The notes below the pieces were generated by a model. That model worked only from the letters and a program-made list of their open reading frames with translations, was not told the origin of the DNA and ran no database searches. 64,000 nt of DNA from Actinomycetota bacterium (GTDB taxonomy: Bacteria; Actinomycetota; Thermoleophilia; BMS3ABIN01). Both the position numbers and the translations under genes were made by a program. The stretch spans positions 270,733 to 334,732 of the forward strand of contig JACRMB010000005.1 of NCBI GenBank assembly GCA_016235065.1, given 5' to 3'. Below are positions 9,017 to 16,418 of the stretch, piece after piece (the first letter of the stretch is position 1; every line of letters begins with the position of its first letter).

Positions 9017-9045
9017 ATTATCTTATCACAGGGCGCAAGGGGCAA
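9017..9045 (-). promoter_or_regulatory. Possible sigma70-type promoter for deoC
   Basis: On the minus strand TTGCCC (9045-9040) and GATAAT (9022-9017) are separated by exactly 17 bases, in the 174-base gap between era and deoC. The -10 box matches consensus at five of six positions, the -35 at four. The predicted transcript would have a leader of about 100 bases. Inferred from sequence alone. Confidence 0.35.
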
Positions 9046-9085
9046 GCCTGCCAGACCGGCGCCAGCACCGGGCTGCCGCGTATTC

Positions 9086-10003
9086 TTACAGCCCCAGGTC
9101 CCCCAGCAGCCGCTCATTCTGCCGCCAGTTCTTCTTTACCCGAACCGTCAGATCCATGAACACCTTCGAGCCGAGCAGGGCTTCGATCTCGCCCCGGGAG
9201 CGGGTGCCGATATCCTTGATCATCTGCCCCTTCTTCCCGATGAGTATGCCCTTCTGCGATTCACGCTCGACGATGATGATCGCCTCCATGTCGATGATGC
9301 CGCCCTCTTCGCGCTCCTCCATCTCGACCACGTTGACCGCGACCGCGTGGGGGACTTCCTGACGGGTGAGCCTCAACGCCTGTTCGCGGATGAGTTCACC
9401 GGCGATAACCCGCTCAGGCTGGTCGGATATGGCGTCATCCGGATAATACTGTGGCCCTTCCTTCATCAGGGCGGTCATGGCATTCTTGAGTTCGTCGAGG
9501 CCCCAGCCCTTGCGGGCGCTGATGGGGAAGATCTCATCACAGTCACCCAGACTGCTTGCCTCGCCGATCATGGGCAGCAGTGTATCCGGCTTCACCAGGT
9601 CGGTCTTGTTCACGGCGATGATAACCGGCGTGCCAGTTGCGAATGAGGCTTCGGCAACGAAGCGGTCGCCGCCGCCGATGCCCTCGGCCGCGTTGAATAT
9701 CATCAGGATCAGGTCGACCTCGCGCAGGGTCGTGTTTACCGCGGTCTGCATCCGCTCGGTCAGCAGGTCGCGCGGTTTCTGGAAACCCGGGAGGTCGAGC
9801 AGCACCATCTGGAAGTCCGGCCCGTTGACCACCCCGGCGATTCGATGCCTCGTCGTCTGAGGCACACGGGAGACGATGGCGACCTTCTCGCCGACCAGCG
9901 CGTTCACCAGGGTCGACTTACCCACGTTGGGGCGGCCGACGATCGCCACGAATCCCGAACGGAAGACCGGCTGGGATTTCTCATTCTCGTTTTCTGCGAT
10001 CAC
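9086..10003 (-). CDS. era: GTPase Era
   Basis: Ras-like GTPase that binds 16S rRNA during small-subunit maturation. The GTPase domain has GRPNVGKS (G1, about residues 23-30), the switch region around SRVPQTTRHRI, DLPGF (G3) and NKTDL (G4). The C-terminal KH domain contains GILIGKKGQMIKDIG, and the protein ends in a WRQNERLLGDLGL tail. The frame opens upstream at 10042, but a GTG at 10003 is preceded by AAGGAGA at seven bases, which gives 305 residues, the normal Era length. Downstream in the same direction is deoC. Confidence 0.95.
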   Translation of the reverse strand: MIAENENEKSQPVFRSGFVAIVGRPNVGKSTLVNALVGEKVAIVSRVPQTTRHRIAGVVNGPDFQMVLLDLPGFQKPRDLLTERMQTAVNTTLREVDLILMIFNAAEGIGGGDRFVAEASFATGTPVIIAVNKTDLVKPDTLLPMIGEASSLGDCDEIFPISARKGWGLDELKNAMTALMKEGPQYYPDDAISDQPERVIAGELIREQALRLTRQEVPHAVAVNVVEMEEREEGGIIDMEAIIIVERESQKGILIGKKGQMIKDIGTRSRGEIEALLGSKVFMDLTVRVKKNWRQNERLLGDLGL

Positions 10004-10025
10004 GCTGGTGTCTCCTTCTGGAAGA

Positions 10026-10062
10026 ATCAATGTAAGGATCAATTACAGGATCAATGATAAGG
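10026..10062. repeat. Three tandem copies of a 12-base repeat upstream of era
   Basis: ATCAATGTAAGG (10026-10037), ATCAATTACAGG (10038-10049) and ATCAATGATAAGG (10050-10062) follow one another without gaps between the GNAT stop and the era Shine-Dalgarno sequence. Simple slippage is the likeliest origin; no function is claimed. Confidence 0.6.
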
Positions 10063-10074
10063 ATGTTCAACCGA

Positions 10075-10548
10075 TCAGGGTTTTTTCGGCCCGCTCAGCT
10101 CGACAGCCAGCAGCATCCGGTGCCGCCCCTGACCGTAGTGGTCCGGCAGATAGTCTATCTCGCTGAATCCGGTCCGGTCGTAGAGTTTCATCCCCGGCTC
10201 GTTCTCGGGAGCCAGCGTCACCAGCATCCTTTTGAAACCTTCCTTCGCCAGGAGGTCAATCACACCGAGCATCATCTGGGTCCCATAGCCGCGGCCCTGC
10301 ATCTCCGGCCGGATATAGAATCCCTCCAGATACAGATCGCCACTGTCGAGGATTCCCAGGATCTCCGCCGCCCCGACCATCTCCTCGCCCACTCTGCCAA
10401 CATAAAGAAGGCCGCAGCTGGCGATCACCGGCAGCATCCACTCATCCAGGGCCGACTCGCCGAGGGCGGCGCGGCCATATTCGACCAGCTCGCCGATTGT
10501 CGCCGGCTCCAGGTGCGTCAGCCTGCGGATAGCGACGGGATCATCCAC
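10075..10548 (-). CDS. GNAT-family N-acetyltransferase
   Basis: Acetyl-CoA-dependent acetyltransferase of unknown substrate. The acetyl-CoA binding motif A is clear in YIRPEMQGRGYGTQMMLGVI, preceded by the β4-like LYLEGFY and followed by the C-terminal LYDRTGFSEIDY. The frame opens at 10617, but a GTG at 10548 with GGGGG just upstream overlaps the cdd stop by only 8 bases and gives about 157 residues, a typical GNAT size; the longer form would overlap cdd by 77 bases. Its place between cdd and era interrupts an otherwise common gene order. Confidence 0.85.
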   Translation of the reverse strand: MDDPVAIRRLTHLEPATIGELVEYGRAALGESALDEWMLPVIASCGLLYVGRVGEEMVGAAEILGILDSGDLYLEGFYIRPEMQGRGYGTQMMLGVIDLLAKEGFKRMLVTLAPENEPGMKLYDRTGFSEIDYLPDHYGQGRHRMLLAVELSGPKKP

Positions 10549-10957
10549 CGCTGCCCCCAGATGTAAAAGGTTCGGCCAGCAGTTCTGAAAGCCGCCGGGT
10601 GACATGCGCGCCGCCATAGCGGTAGGTTACCTTCAGCTCCGGCGCGAACTCATGGAGCGCCTGGCGGCAGGCTCCGCAAGGAGCCGCGTCCTGTTCGCCC
10701 GAATCGGTCTCGGCGACGACGGCCAGCTCGGAGAACTCGCGCTCGCCCTCGCTGACGGCCTTGAACAGAGCGACCCTTTCCGCGCAGACGGAAAGGCCGT
10801 AGGAAGCGTTCTCTATATTCGCTCCGGTGAACATCCGGCCGCCGGTACTGATGATTACCGCGCCGACGCGCAGTCCGGAATAGGGGTCATATGCGTTCCG
10901 CGCCGCCCAGCGCGCCTGTTCAAGGAGCGCCTGGCGTTCAGGTGTCAGGTCCGGCAT
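10541..10957 (-). CDS. cdd: Cytidine deaminase
   Basis: Zinc enzyme converting cytidine and deoxycytidine to the uridine forms in pyrimidine salvage. The active site is complete: NIENASYGLSVCAERVAL with Cys58 (zinc) and Glu60 (proton shuttle), and PCGACRQ with Cys94 and Cys97. Length 138 is typical of the tetrameric class. It lies 4 bases after the stop of the dgkA-type gene in the same direction and overlaps the GNAT gene. The cdd-era neighbourhood is conserved in many Gram-positive bacteria. The C-terminal tail FTSGGSGG is low complexity. Confidence 0.95.
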   Translation of the reverse strand: MPDLTPERQALLEQARWAARNAYDPYSGLRVGAVIISTGGRMFTGANIENASYGLSVCAERVALFKAVSEGEREFSELAVVAETDSGEQDAAPCGACRQALHEFAPELKVTYRYGGAHVTRRLSELLAEPFTSGGSGG

Positions 10958-10961
10958 CGCA

Positions 10962-11672
10962 TCAACCCCAAAGCTGGAAAAGGATGGTCGTCACCAGTAT
11001 CCCCAGAACCGCTCCGAAGAACACTTCCTGGACCGAATGGACGCCGGACTCAACCCGGCTCTGCGCCACCAGGAAAGCCATCATGAAACCCAGGGCGGAA
11101 ATCAGGATCCCATGCTGCAGGGAAGCAGATATGTATGTGATCGCAGTCCAGCCGGCGAAGGCTGCCGCGGCGTGGCCCGATGGCATGCCGCCGTGGAAGG
11201 CCGTGCCCCGGTGCAGAAAGGCCTTGATGACGATGGCGGTGAGGATGACCAGCACCAGCGCGATCATGGAAAGGTGCGTAGGTGACTGGCGCACCAGGGT
11301 GATCAGCTCCCGGGAAGGCTCGGTGATGCGATCGAAAAAGATCAGGTAGGCGACCGCCAGCGCGTTGACGGCGGCGATCAGCACGGCGCCGGCAGCGACA
11401 TCCTTGGCTATCTTGGCCATGGGATCGAACGCGGTTCCGAAGGTATCGATGGAAGCCTCCACCGCGGTGTTGACCATCTCCGTCACCAGGACGAAGGTTA
11501 TCGACATCAGCAGGGCGATGATCTCGGTGCGAGAAAGGTCGAAGAAGAGACTCGCCCCCATGACCAGGAACGCCACCGCGAAGTGGATCTTCATGTTGCG
11601 CTGGGTGCGCAACACGTAGACTATGCCTTCGAAGGCGAATGTGAAGCTTTTCAGAGTGCTGCGGCGGTACAT
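10962..11672 (-). CDS. Fused diacylglycerol/undecaprenol kinase and PAP2 phosphatase
   Basis: The N-terminal DgkA-type domain (about residues 8-115) has AFEGIVYVLRTQRNMKIH and the catalytic EMVNTAVEASID (65-76) with three membrane helices. The C-terminal PAP2 domain (about 130-236) has GGMPSGHAAAAF and SRVESGVHS, the second and third parts of the phosphatase motif. A lipid kinase joined to a lipid phosphatase would cycle undecaprenol and its phosphate or act on another lipid; the direction cannot be told from sequence. ATG 11672 follows AAGGAC and fits the DgkA start; the frame extends to 11768 across an inverted repeat, an unlikely coding extension. Such fusions are known in several bacterial groups. 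Confidence 0.9.
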   Translation of the reverse strand: MYRRSTLKSFTFAFEGIVYVLRTQRNMKIHFAVAFLVMGASLFFDLSRTEIIALLMSITFVLVTEMVNTAVEASIDTFGTAFDPMAKIAKDVAAGAVLIAAVNALAVAYLIFFDRITEPSRELITLVRQSPTHLSMIALVLVILTAIVIKAFLHRGTAFHGGMPSGHAAAAFAGWTAITYISASLQHGILISALGFMMAFLVAQSRVESGVHSVQEVFFGAVLGILVTTILFQLWG

Positions 11673-11701
11673 TACAAGTCCTTTTACTGAGAGTGTGGCG
11701 G

Positions 11702-11767
11702 TGGGATTATTTTCCCGCCTACGCTGACTGCGCCTTCGGCAAACGCTACGGCGGGAAAATAATCCCA
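11702..11767. repeat. Perfect 18-bp inverted repeat with 30-base spacer between ybeY and the dgkA-type gene
   Basis: The left arm TGGGATTATTTTCCCGCC (11702-11719) is the exact reverse complement of the right arm at 11750-11767. The 30-base spacer contains a small GCC-TTC-GGC hairpin. In RNA this forms a long stem-loop just upstream of the dgkA-type Shine-Dalgarno sequence. Neither strand has a T-run after the stem, so it is not a standard intrinsic terminator; an RNA processing or attenuation element, or a copy of a dispersed palindromic repeat, fits better. Confidence 0.75.
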
Positions 11768-11792
11768 TCGCCGACGCCTGATCGTGAATTTC

Positions 11793-12311
11793 TTATTGTG
11801 TCGGGCACATCTCTTTGAACAGCTGTGCTTGCAGTTTTTCCATCTCACCTTCGTCGGATTCGTGGTCGTAGCCGACGATGTGCAGGACTCCATGGATGAG
11901 CAGCAGGCATAACTCCTGCTCGGCGGTGTTGCCCTGGCTATGTGCCTGGGTGCCAGCGACTTCCGGGCAGATGACTACGTCGCCCAGCAGCAGCGGGACC
12001 TCGTCGGAACTGGCGCCGGACAGCATGCTGGCGATCAGCAGATGTTCTTCTGCTTCTATCTCGGCGAGGAAGCCGGCTTCGACCTCAAGGGCTGCCGCGT
12101 CCAGCGGGAAGGATAACACGTCGGTAGCGCCTTTCCTTCCCATGTACTGGATGTTCAGGTCTTCCATCTCCTCGATGCTGACATAGGTCACGCCGAGTTC
12201 GCCGCCGGTATAGCCGAGCCTCACCAGCAGCGCCGCGGCCATCCCGGCCGCGCGCCTGATATCGATCTCGAATCCGGAACGGTCCTCGACCTGTACTTCG
12301 GGCACGCTCAC
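11793..12311 (-). CDS. ybeY: Endoribonuclease YbeY (16S rRNA maturation)
   Basis: Zinc metalloprotein needed for 16S rRNA 3'-end maturation and 70S quality control. The signature LLIHGVLHIVGYDHES supplies the three zinc-binding histidines (His140, 144 and 150). NIQYMGRKGATDVLSFPLD is the conserved region before it. An acidic insertion of about 25 residues at 78-105 makes this protein slightly longer (172) than usual. The start overlaps the pgpH stop by 4 bases (ATGA), so the two are coupled, as commonly seen for pgpH-ybeY-dgkA. Confidence 0.95.
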   Translation of the reverse strand: MSVPEVQVEDRSGFEIDIRRAAGMAAALLVRLGYTGGELGVTYVSIEEMEDLNIQYMGRKGATDVLSFPLDAAALEVEAGFLAEIEAEEHLLIASMLSGASSDEVPLLLGDVVICPEVAGTQAHSQGNTAEQELCLLLIHGVLHIVGYDHESDEGEMEKLQAQLFKEMCPTQ

Positions 12312-14575
12312 TGGACGCCTCCGTGACGCCGGAATCCGGCTGGTGGACCCGGGGCAGCGCCACCGCCGGGCGGCTTACTCGCCGAGTCGCCGTCATTCGG
12401 TCTGTGCGGCGCGGCGCCACCATCCCTTGGCTTGTTCATCGCGCCCCCTGCGCCGCGCCCCTGCTTCTTCTGTTCAGGATAGGCGATCCGCATGGCGCCG
12501 AATCCCTGCAGGCTCTTCTCGAACACCATGCGCACCTTCTCGAGATCGCCGAAGGTCATCCGGCTCTCGCTCAGCTGGCCGTCGCGAAGCCGCTGGTCGA
12601 AGATGTCACGGATCACGGTCTTGATCCGCCGTGGTGTCGGGTTAGGCAGCGAACGCACCGCCGCCTCTACCGAATCCGCCAGCATGATTATGGCTGCTTC
12701 CCTCGACGCCGGCTTCTGCCCGGCATAGCGGTAGGTCTCCTCGTCCACTGGACCCTCGCGGGACGTTTCCTTGGCCTTGTGGTAGAAATATGACAGAACA
12801 GTCGTCCCGTGATGTTCCTTGATGATATCGATGATGTCAGGCGGCAACCCTTCGGCAGTGGCCAGGGCCACGCCGTCCTTCACATGGGCAGTGATAGCCA
12901 GCCGCGAAAGCCCTGGCGTCAGGCGGTCATGGGGATTCTGCACATGGAACTGGTTCTCGATGAAATAGTCGGGCCGGTTCAGCTTGCCGATGTCGTGATA
13001 GTAGGCGCCGACCCGCGCCAGCAACTGGTTGGCGCCAATCGATTCGGCGGCGGATTCGGCGATGTTCCCCATTATTATGCTGTGGTTGTAAGTTCCTGGA
13101 GCTTTCATCATCAGGTCTTTCAGCAAAGGCCGGGTGGGATCGGCGAGTTCCAGCAGCTTCTGCGGCGTCGGCAGGTTGAAGACCATCTCATAGATCGTGA
13201 GCAGACCGATGGTCACGACGATGGATAGCGTAGCGTTCGCCAGCCCCCAGGCGATGCCGGCCCAGAGCCTCGAAAAGGAAGCCTCGCTGATCTGGCTGGC
13301 CCCAGCGGCGGTCATGACAACGACCAGTCCGGCCACCAGGCCCGCGCGCATGAGATCGCGCCTCTGGGAGACATGGGTAACCAGGAAAACAGCCGCCATG
13401 CCGCCGAACAGGCCGACCAGGATGTACTGTGGATCCGAACCGCCGACGATGGCCAGGTTCACGCTGGAGAGGATGACCAGGATCGCTGACATGCGGGTCC
13501 CCAGCATCAGTGTCCCCAGCATTCCCAGGGCCGCCATCGGCACGATCAGCGGTGAAAGGTGTGAGATAGTCGCTACCCGGGCGAGCAGGGCAAAAAGGAT
13601 CAGCAGGGAAGCCGCGATGAACTGCAGCGAGCGGGAACCCCGGATACGCTTCTCGAACCTGTTGATATATATCGCCAGGAACAGCACCTCAAAAGCGGCG
13701 ATGACTGCGAGCCCCGCCAGGGTCCCAAGCTTGCGGCCCTGTTCAGTGAGTCCGAGCGCCTGCAAAGTCGCCAGGCTGTCTTCGGTGACCACCTGCCCGG
13801 GTGACAGGATGGTCTCGCCGCTCCTGACGGTGGTTATCACCGGCTGCACTTCGGTGGCGGCGCGCTCACGGGCCTGCTGGGTCCTGTCGGCGCTGTAGAT
13901 GTTGTTGGGTTCGAGGAAGGCCACCCCGGCTTCGCCCGCGGCGGCAGCCTGGGCGGGCACGGTTATCATGGTCCCGACGACGGATTTCAGCCGGTCCCTG
14001 TCGGTCTCGACGGTCGCTTCGGTGACATCGCCTTCCAGGATCTTCTGAACGCTCGCCAGCACCCCGGCCCGCAGCTCGACGAGAGCAGCATCACCAAGAG
14101 ACGCTATCTCAAGCGAGGCGGCCTCACCGATCGCGGGCTGGCCAGGCAGTTCGCGGATCCTCCTGGCTGCCCTTGCCGCGTCATATGTCTGAGCTGCCGC
14201 CTGGGCAGTCGCCTTCTCCTCGGCGATCACGCGGGCGACTGCATCGAAGTAGCCGTTGATATTCCTCGTTACCCTTGGCAGCACTGCCGCATCAAATATA
14301 TAGACCTTGGGTACATCCTCTGCCGCCTGCGTCTGGCGCCGCTCCGTCTCGGCTGTGTTCTCGAAGGTGAGCGTCCTGGGAGCGTGGATCAGATCCGGAG
14401 CGACATCGCCCACTGCCAGGTCATATCGCGCCGGCAGGAAAGCGCTGCCTACCAGCAGCCATACGACCAGCCAGGTGCAGACGGCAAGCGATATCCCAAA
14501 GACCTTGAGGTCGATGTTTTTGAAGTAGCGCCGCACCCCGGAGATCGCGCGATTCATGGTGGAAGGAGGATTCAT
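12308..14575 (-). CDS. pgpH: 7TM-HD cyclic-di-AMP phosphodiesterase (PgpH type)
   Basis: Membrane HD-domain protein that hydrolyses c-di-AMP to pApA in characterised homologues. One N-terminal membrane helix (about residues 27-49) is followed by an extracytoplasmic 7TMR-HDED domain (about 55-270), a 7-helix block (about 285-475) and the HD domain: HSIIMGNIAESAAESIG, VGAYYHDIGKLNRPDYF, AITAHVKDGV, IIKEHHGTT and MLADSVEAAVRS. The final 50 residues are a Gly/Pro/Ala-rich low-complexity tail (GGGAAP repeats) not usual in the family. It precedes ybeY with a 4-base overlap and follows phoH by 18 bases, the classical phoH-pgpH-ybeY arrangement. Confidence 0.94.
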   Translation of the reverse strand: MNPPSTMNRAISGVRRYFKNIDLKVFGISLAVCTWLVVWLLVGSAFLPARYDLAVGDVAPDLIHAPRTLTFENTAETERRQTQAAEDVPKVYIFDAAVLPRVTRNINGYFDAVARVIAEEKATAQAAAQTYDAARAARRIRELPGQPAIGEAASLEIASLGDAALVELRAGVLASVQKILEGDVTEATVETDRDRLKSVVGTMITVPAQAAAAGEAGVAFLEPNNIYSADRTQQARERAATEVQPVITTVRSGETILSPGQVVTEDSLATLQALGLTEQGRKLGTLAGLAVIAAFEVLFLAIYINRFEKRIRGSRSLQFIAASLLILFALLARVATISHLSPLIVPMAALGMLGTLMLGTRMSAILVILSSVNLAIVGGSDPQYILVGLFGGMAAVFLVTHVSQRRDLMRAGLVAGLVVVMTAAGASQISEASFSRLWAGIAWGLANATLSIVVTIGLLTIYEMVFNLPTPQKLLELADPTRPLLKDLMMKAPGTYNHSIIMGNIAESAAESIGANQLLARVGAYYHDIGKLNRPDYFIENQFHVQNPHDRLTPGLSRLAITAHVKDGVALATAEGLPPDIIDIIKEHHGTTVLSYFYHKAKETSREGPVDEETYRYAGQKPASREAAIIMLADSVEAAVRSLPNPTPRRIKTVIRDIFDQRLRDGQLSESRMTFGDLEKVRMVFEKSLQGFGAMRIAYPEQKKQGRGAGGAMNKPRDGGAAPHRPNDGDSASKPPGGGAAPGPPAGFRRHGGVQ

Positions 14576-14593
14576 GGATTCAGTTCCCGGTAA

Positions 14594-15541
14594 TCAGTGT
14601 TCCTGGTTGGTATAAGTCTTGTAAGCCGAGACTATCTTCTGCACCAGTTTGTGCCTGACGACATCCTTGCTCTCAAAATTTATAAAGGCGATGTCCGGGA
14701 TATCTCCCAGGATGTCGACCACCGTGGCCAGTCCTGAAAACCGGACGTCAGGCAGGTCCACCTGGGTGATGTCCCCGGTGACCACCATCCGCGAACCGAA
14801 GCCCAGGCGCGTGAGGAACATCTTCATCTGCTCGGGGCTGGTGTTCTGGGCCTCGTCGAGGATGATGAAGGAATCGTTGAGCGTTCGCCCGCGCATAAAA
14901 GCCAGAGGGGCCACTTCAATCGCGCCTTTTTCCATCAGCGTAGTCAGGCGGTCCGGCTCGACCATGTCATAGAGGGCGTCGAAAAGCGGCCTCAGGTAAG
15001 GATCGACTTTTTCCAGCATCGTACCAGGCAGGAAGCCGATCTTCTCCCCCGCTTCCACCGCCGGCCTGGTGAGGATTATCCGGTTGACCCGCTTGGTCAG
15101 CAGCTCGCTGACGGCGAGGGCCAGCGCCAGATAGGTCTTGCCGGTGCCGGCGGGGCCGATCCCGAAAGTTATGGTGCTGCCACGGATTGCGTCGACGTAG
15201 AGTTTCTGGTTGACCGTCTTCGGGACGATCCGCCGGCCACGGTGTTCCCAGACGACGTCTCCGAACACTTCAGAAGGCTTGCCGTTGTCGTCTGCCATGA
15301 CCATCCCGACCGACTCCACCGTCTCGCCGTCGACCACGTGTCCGGCATCGATCAGCTCAACCAGTTCCTCTATCATGGCGCGGCCACGCTCGACTTCCTG
15401 GTCTTCGCCTTCGAGGGTGATGACATTACCGCGCATGCCGATGTCGCAACCCAGCCGGCGCTCCAGCGCCTTCAGGGTAGCGTCATGTTCGCCGGCAAGC
15501 TCGGCGACGATCTCGTTATCTATTTCTATAGTCGTCTTCAT
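14594..15541 (-). CDS. phoH: PhoH-family ATPase
   Basis: Cytoplasmic P-loop ATPase related to the N-terminal domain of superfamily 1 helicases; role in RNA metabolism is likely but poorly defined. An N-terminal KH-like region (about residues 1-75) is followed by Walker A GPAGTGKT (about 129-136), Walker B SFIILDEAQNT and VVTGDITQVDLP. ATG 15541 gives 315 residues and begins like other PhoH proteins (MKTTIEIDNE); a GTG at 15559 would add six residues. It is the first of the phoH-pgpH-ybeY-dgkA set and follows yqeY. Confidence 0.94.
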   Translation of the reverse strand: MKTTIEIDNEIVAELAGEHDATLKALERRLGCDIGMRGNVITLEGEDQEVERGRAMIEELVELIDAGHVVDGETVESVGMVMADDNGKPSEVFGDVVWEHRGRRIVPKTVNQKLYVDAIRGSTITFGIGPAGTGKTYLALALAVSELLTKRVNRIILTRPAVEAGEKIGFLPGTMLEKVDPYLRPLFDALYDMVEPDRLTTLMEKGAIEVAPLAFMRGRTLNDSFIILDEAQNTSPEQMKMFLTRLGFGSRMVVTGDITQVDLPDVRFSGLATVVDILGDIPDIAFINFESKDVVRHKLVQKIVSAYKTYTNQEH

Positions 15542-15615
15542 TAGAACCGGCCATTCCACTCGATCATGTGACCGGGTGCCATCAGCCGTTAAGCGCCATC
15601 AGTCGCTACCGGCGA

Positions 15616-16062
15616 TCAGCTGCCAAGACGCGTCCTCACCATATCACTCAATACCTTGCCGTCAGCGCGGCCGGCGACCTGTGGCATCAGCACCGACATG
15701 ACCCTGCCCATGTCCTTTATCCCGGCTGCGCCGGTGGACTCGACCGCCTCATCTACCAGGGCCGAGAGCTCGCTCTCGTCCATAGCCTGGGGCAGATAGG
15801 TATCGATGACTGCCGCCTCCGCCTCTTCCTTGGCCGCGCTTTCGGCGCGTCCGCCATCGCGGAAGGCATCCGCCGCCTGCTGGCGCTTCTTCTTCTCGGC
15901 CATGAGCACTTTCAGCTCCTGCTCTTCGCCAAAATCTTCCTTCGCTTCCTTGGCGGCGTTCTGCAGGGCACAGACTATCATCCTGAGCGCGGATACCTGC
16001 TCCTTTTCATGTGCCTTCATTGCGGTTACGACATCCGCCTGGACCTTTTCGGTGATGCTCAA
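15616..16062 (-). CDS. yqeY: GatB/YqeY domain protein
   Basis: Small helical protein of the YqeY family, related to the tail domain of GatB of tRNA amidotransferase; it probably acts on tRNA or aminoacyl-tRNA but no reaction is established. The family pattern is visible: VQADVVTAMKAHEKEQVSAL at the start, an Lys/Arg/Ala-rich KKKRQQAADAFRDGGR segment, then YLPQAMDESEL and the final DMGRVMSVLMPQVAGRADGK. Length 148 is typical. It overlaps the HIT gene stop by 4 bases. Confidence 0.93.
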   Translation of the reverse strand: MSITEKVQADVVTAMKAHEKEQVSALRMIVCALQNAAKEAKEDFGEEQELKVLMAEKKKRQQAADAFRDGGRAESAAKEEAEAAVIDTYLPQAMDESELSALVDEAVESTGAAGIKDMGRVMSVLMPQVAGRADGKVLSDMVRTRLGS

Positions 16063-16418
16063 AGCTCCTCCTCGATATTGAACCCCGCCGAACGGCCGGC
16101 GAGCAGATGCCAGTGCAGATGGAAGATCACCTGTCCTCCACCGCTGCCGACGTTATTGATTACCCGATAACCTCGTTCTTTTACCCCTAGCTTGTCGGCT
16201 ACCTCAACCATAAACTCCAGCATTCCCTTGCATAACGCCGGGTCGGCTGAGTCTATGTCATTCAGCCAGTGGATGTGCTTCCTCGGAATCACCAGCGCGT
16301 GCACTGGCGCCTTGGGATATATATCCATGATGGCGATAAAATCTTCGTTCTCCATAACCAGATCCGCAGGCGCCTCGCCGGCTACGATGCGGCAGAAAAG
16401 ACAGTCCTGGAGGCTCAT
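16059..16418 (-). CDS. Histidine-triad (HIT) family nucleotide-binding protein
   Basis: HINT-type purine nucleoside phosphoramidase or hydrolase. It begins with CLFCRIVAGEAPADLV, has the central FIAIMDIYPKAPVHALVIPRKHI, and ends with the triad motif FHLHWHLLAG. Length 119 fits the HinT branch. It overlaps mtaB and yqeY by 4 bases each, placing it in a tightly coupled minus-strand operon. The physiological substrate of such proteins is usually unclear. Confidence 0.94.
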   Translation of the reverse strand: MSLQDCLFCRIVAGEAPADLVMENEDFIAIMDIYPKAPVHALVIPRKHIHWLNDIDSADPALCKGMLEFMVEVADKLGVKERGYRVINNVGSGGGQVIFHLHWHLLAGRSAGFNIEEEL

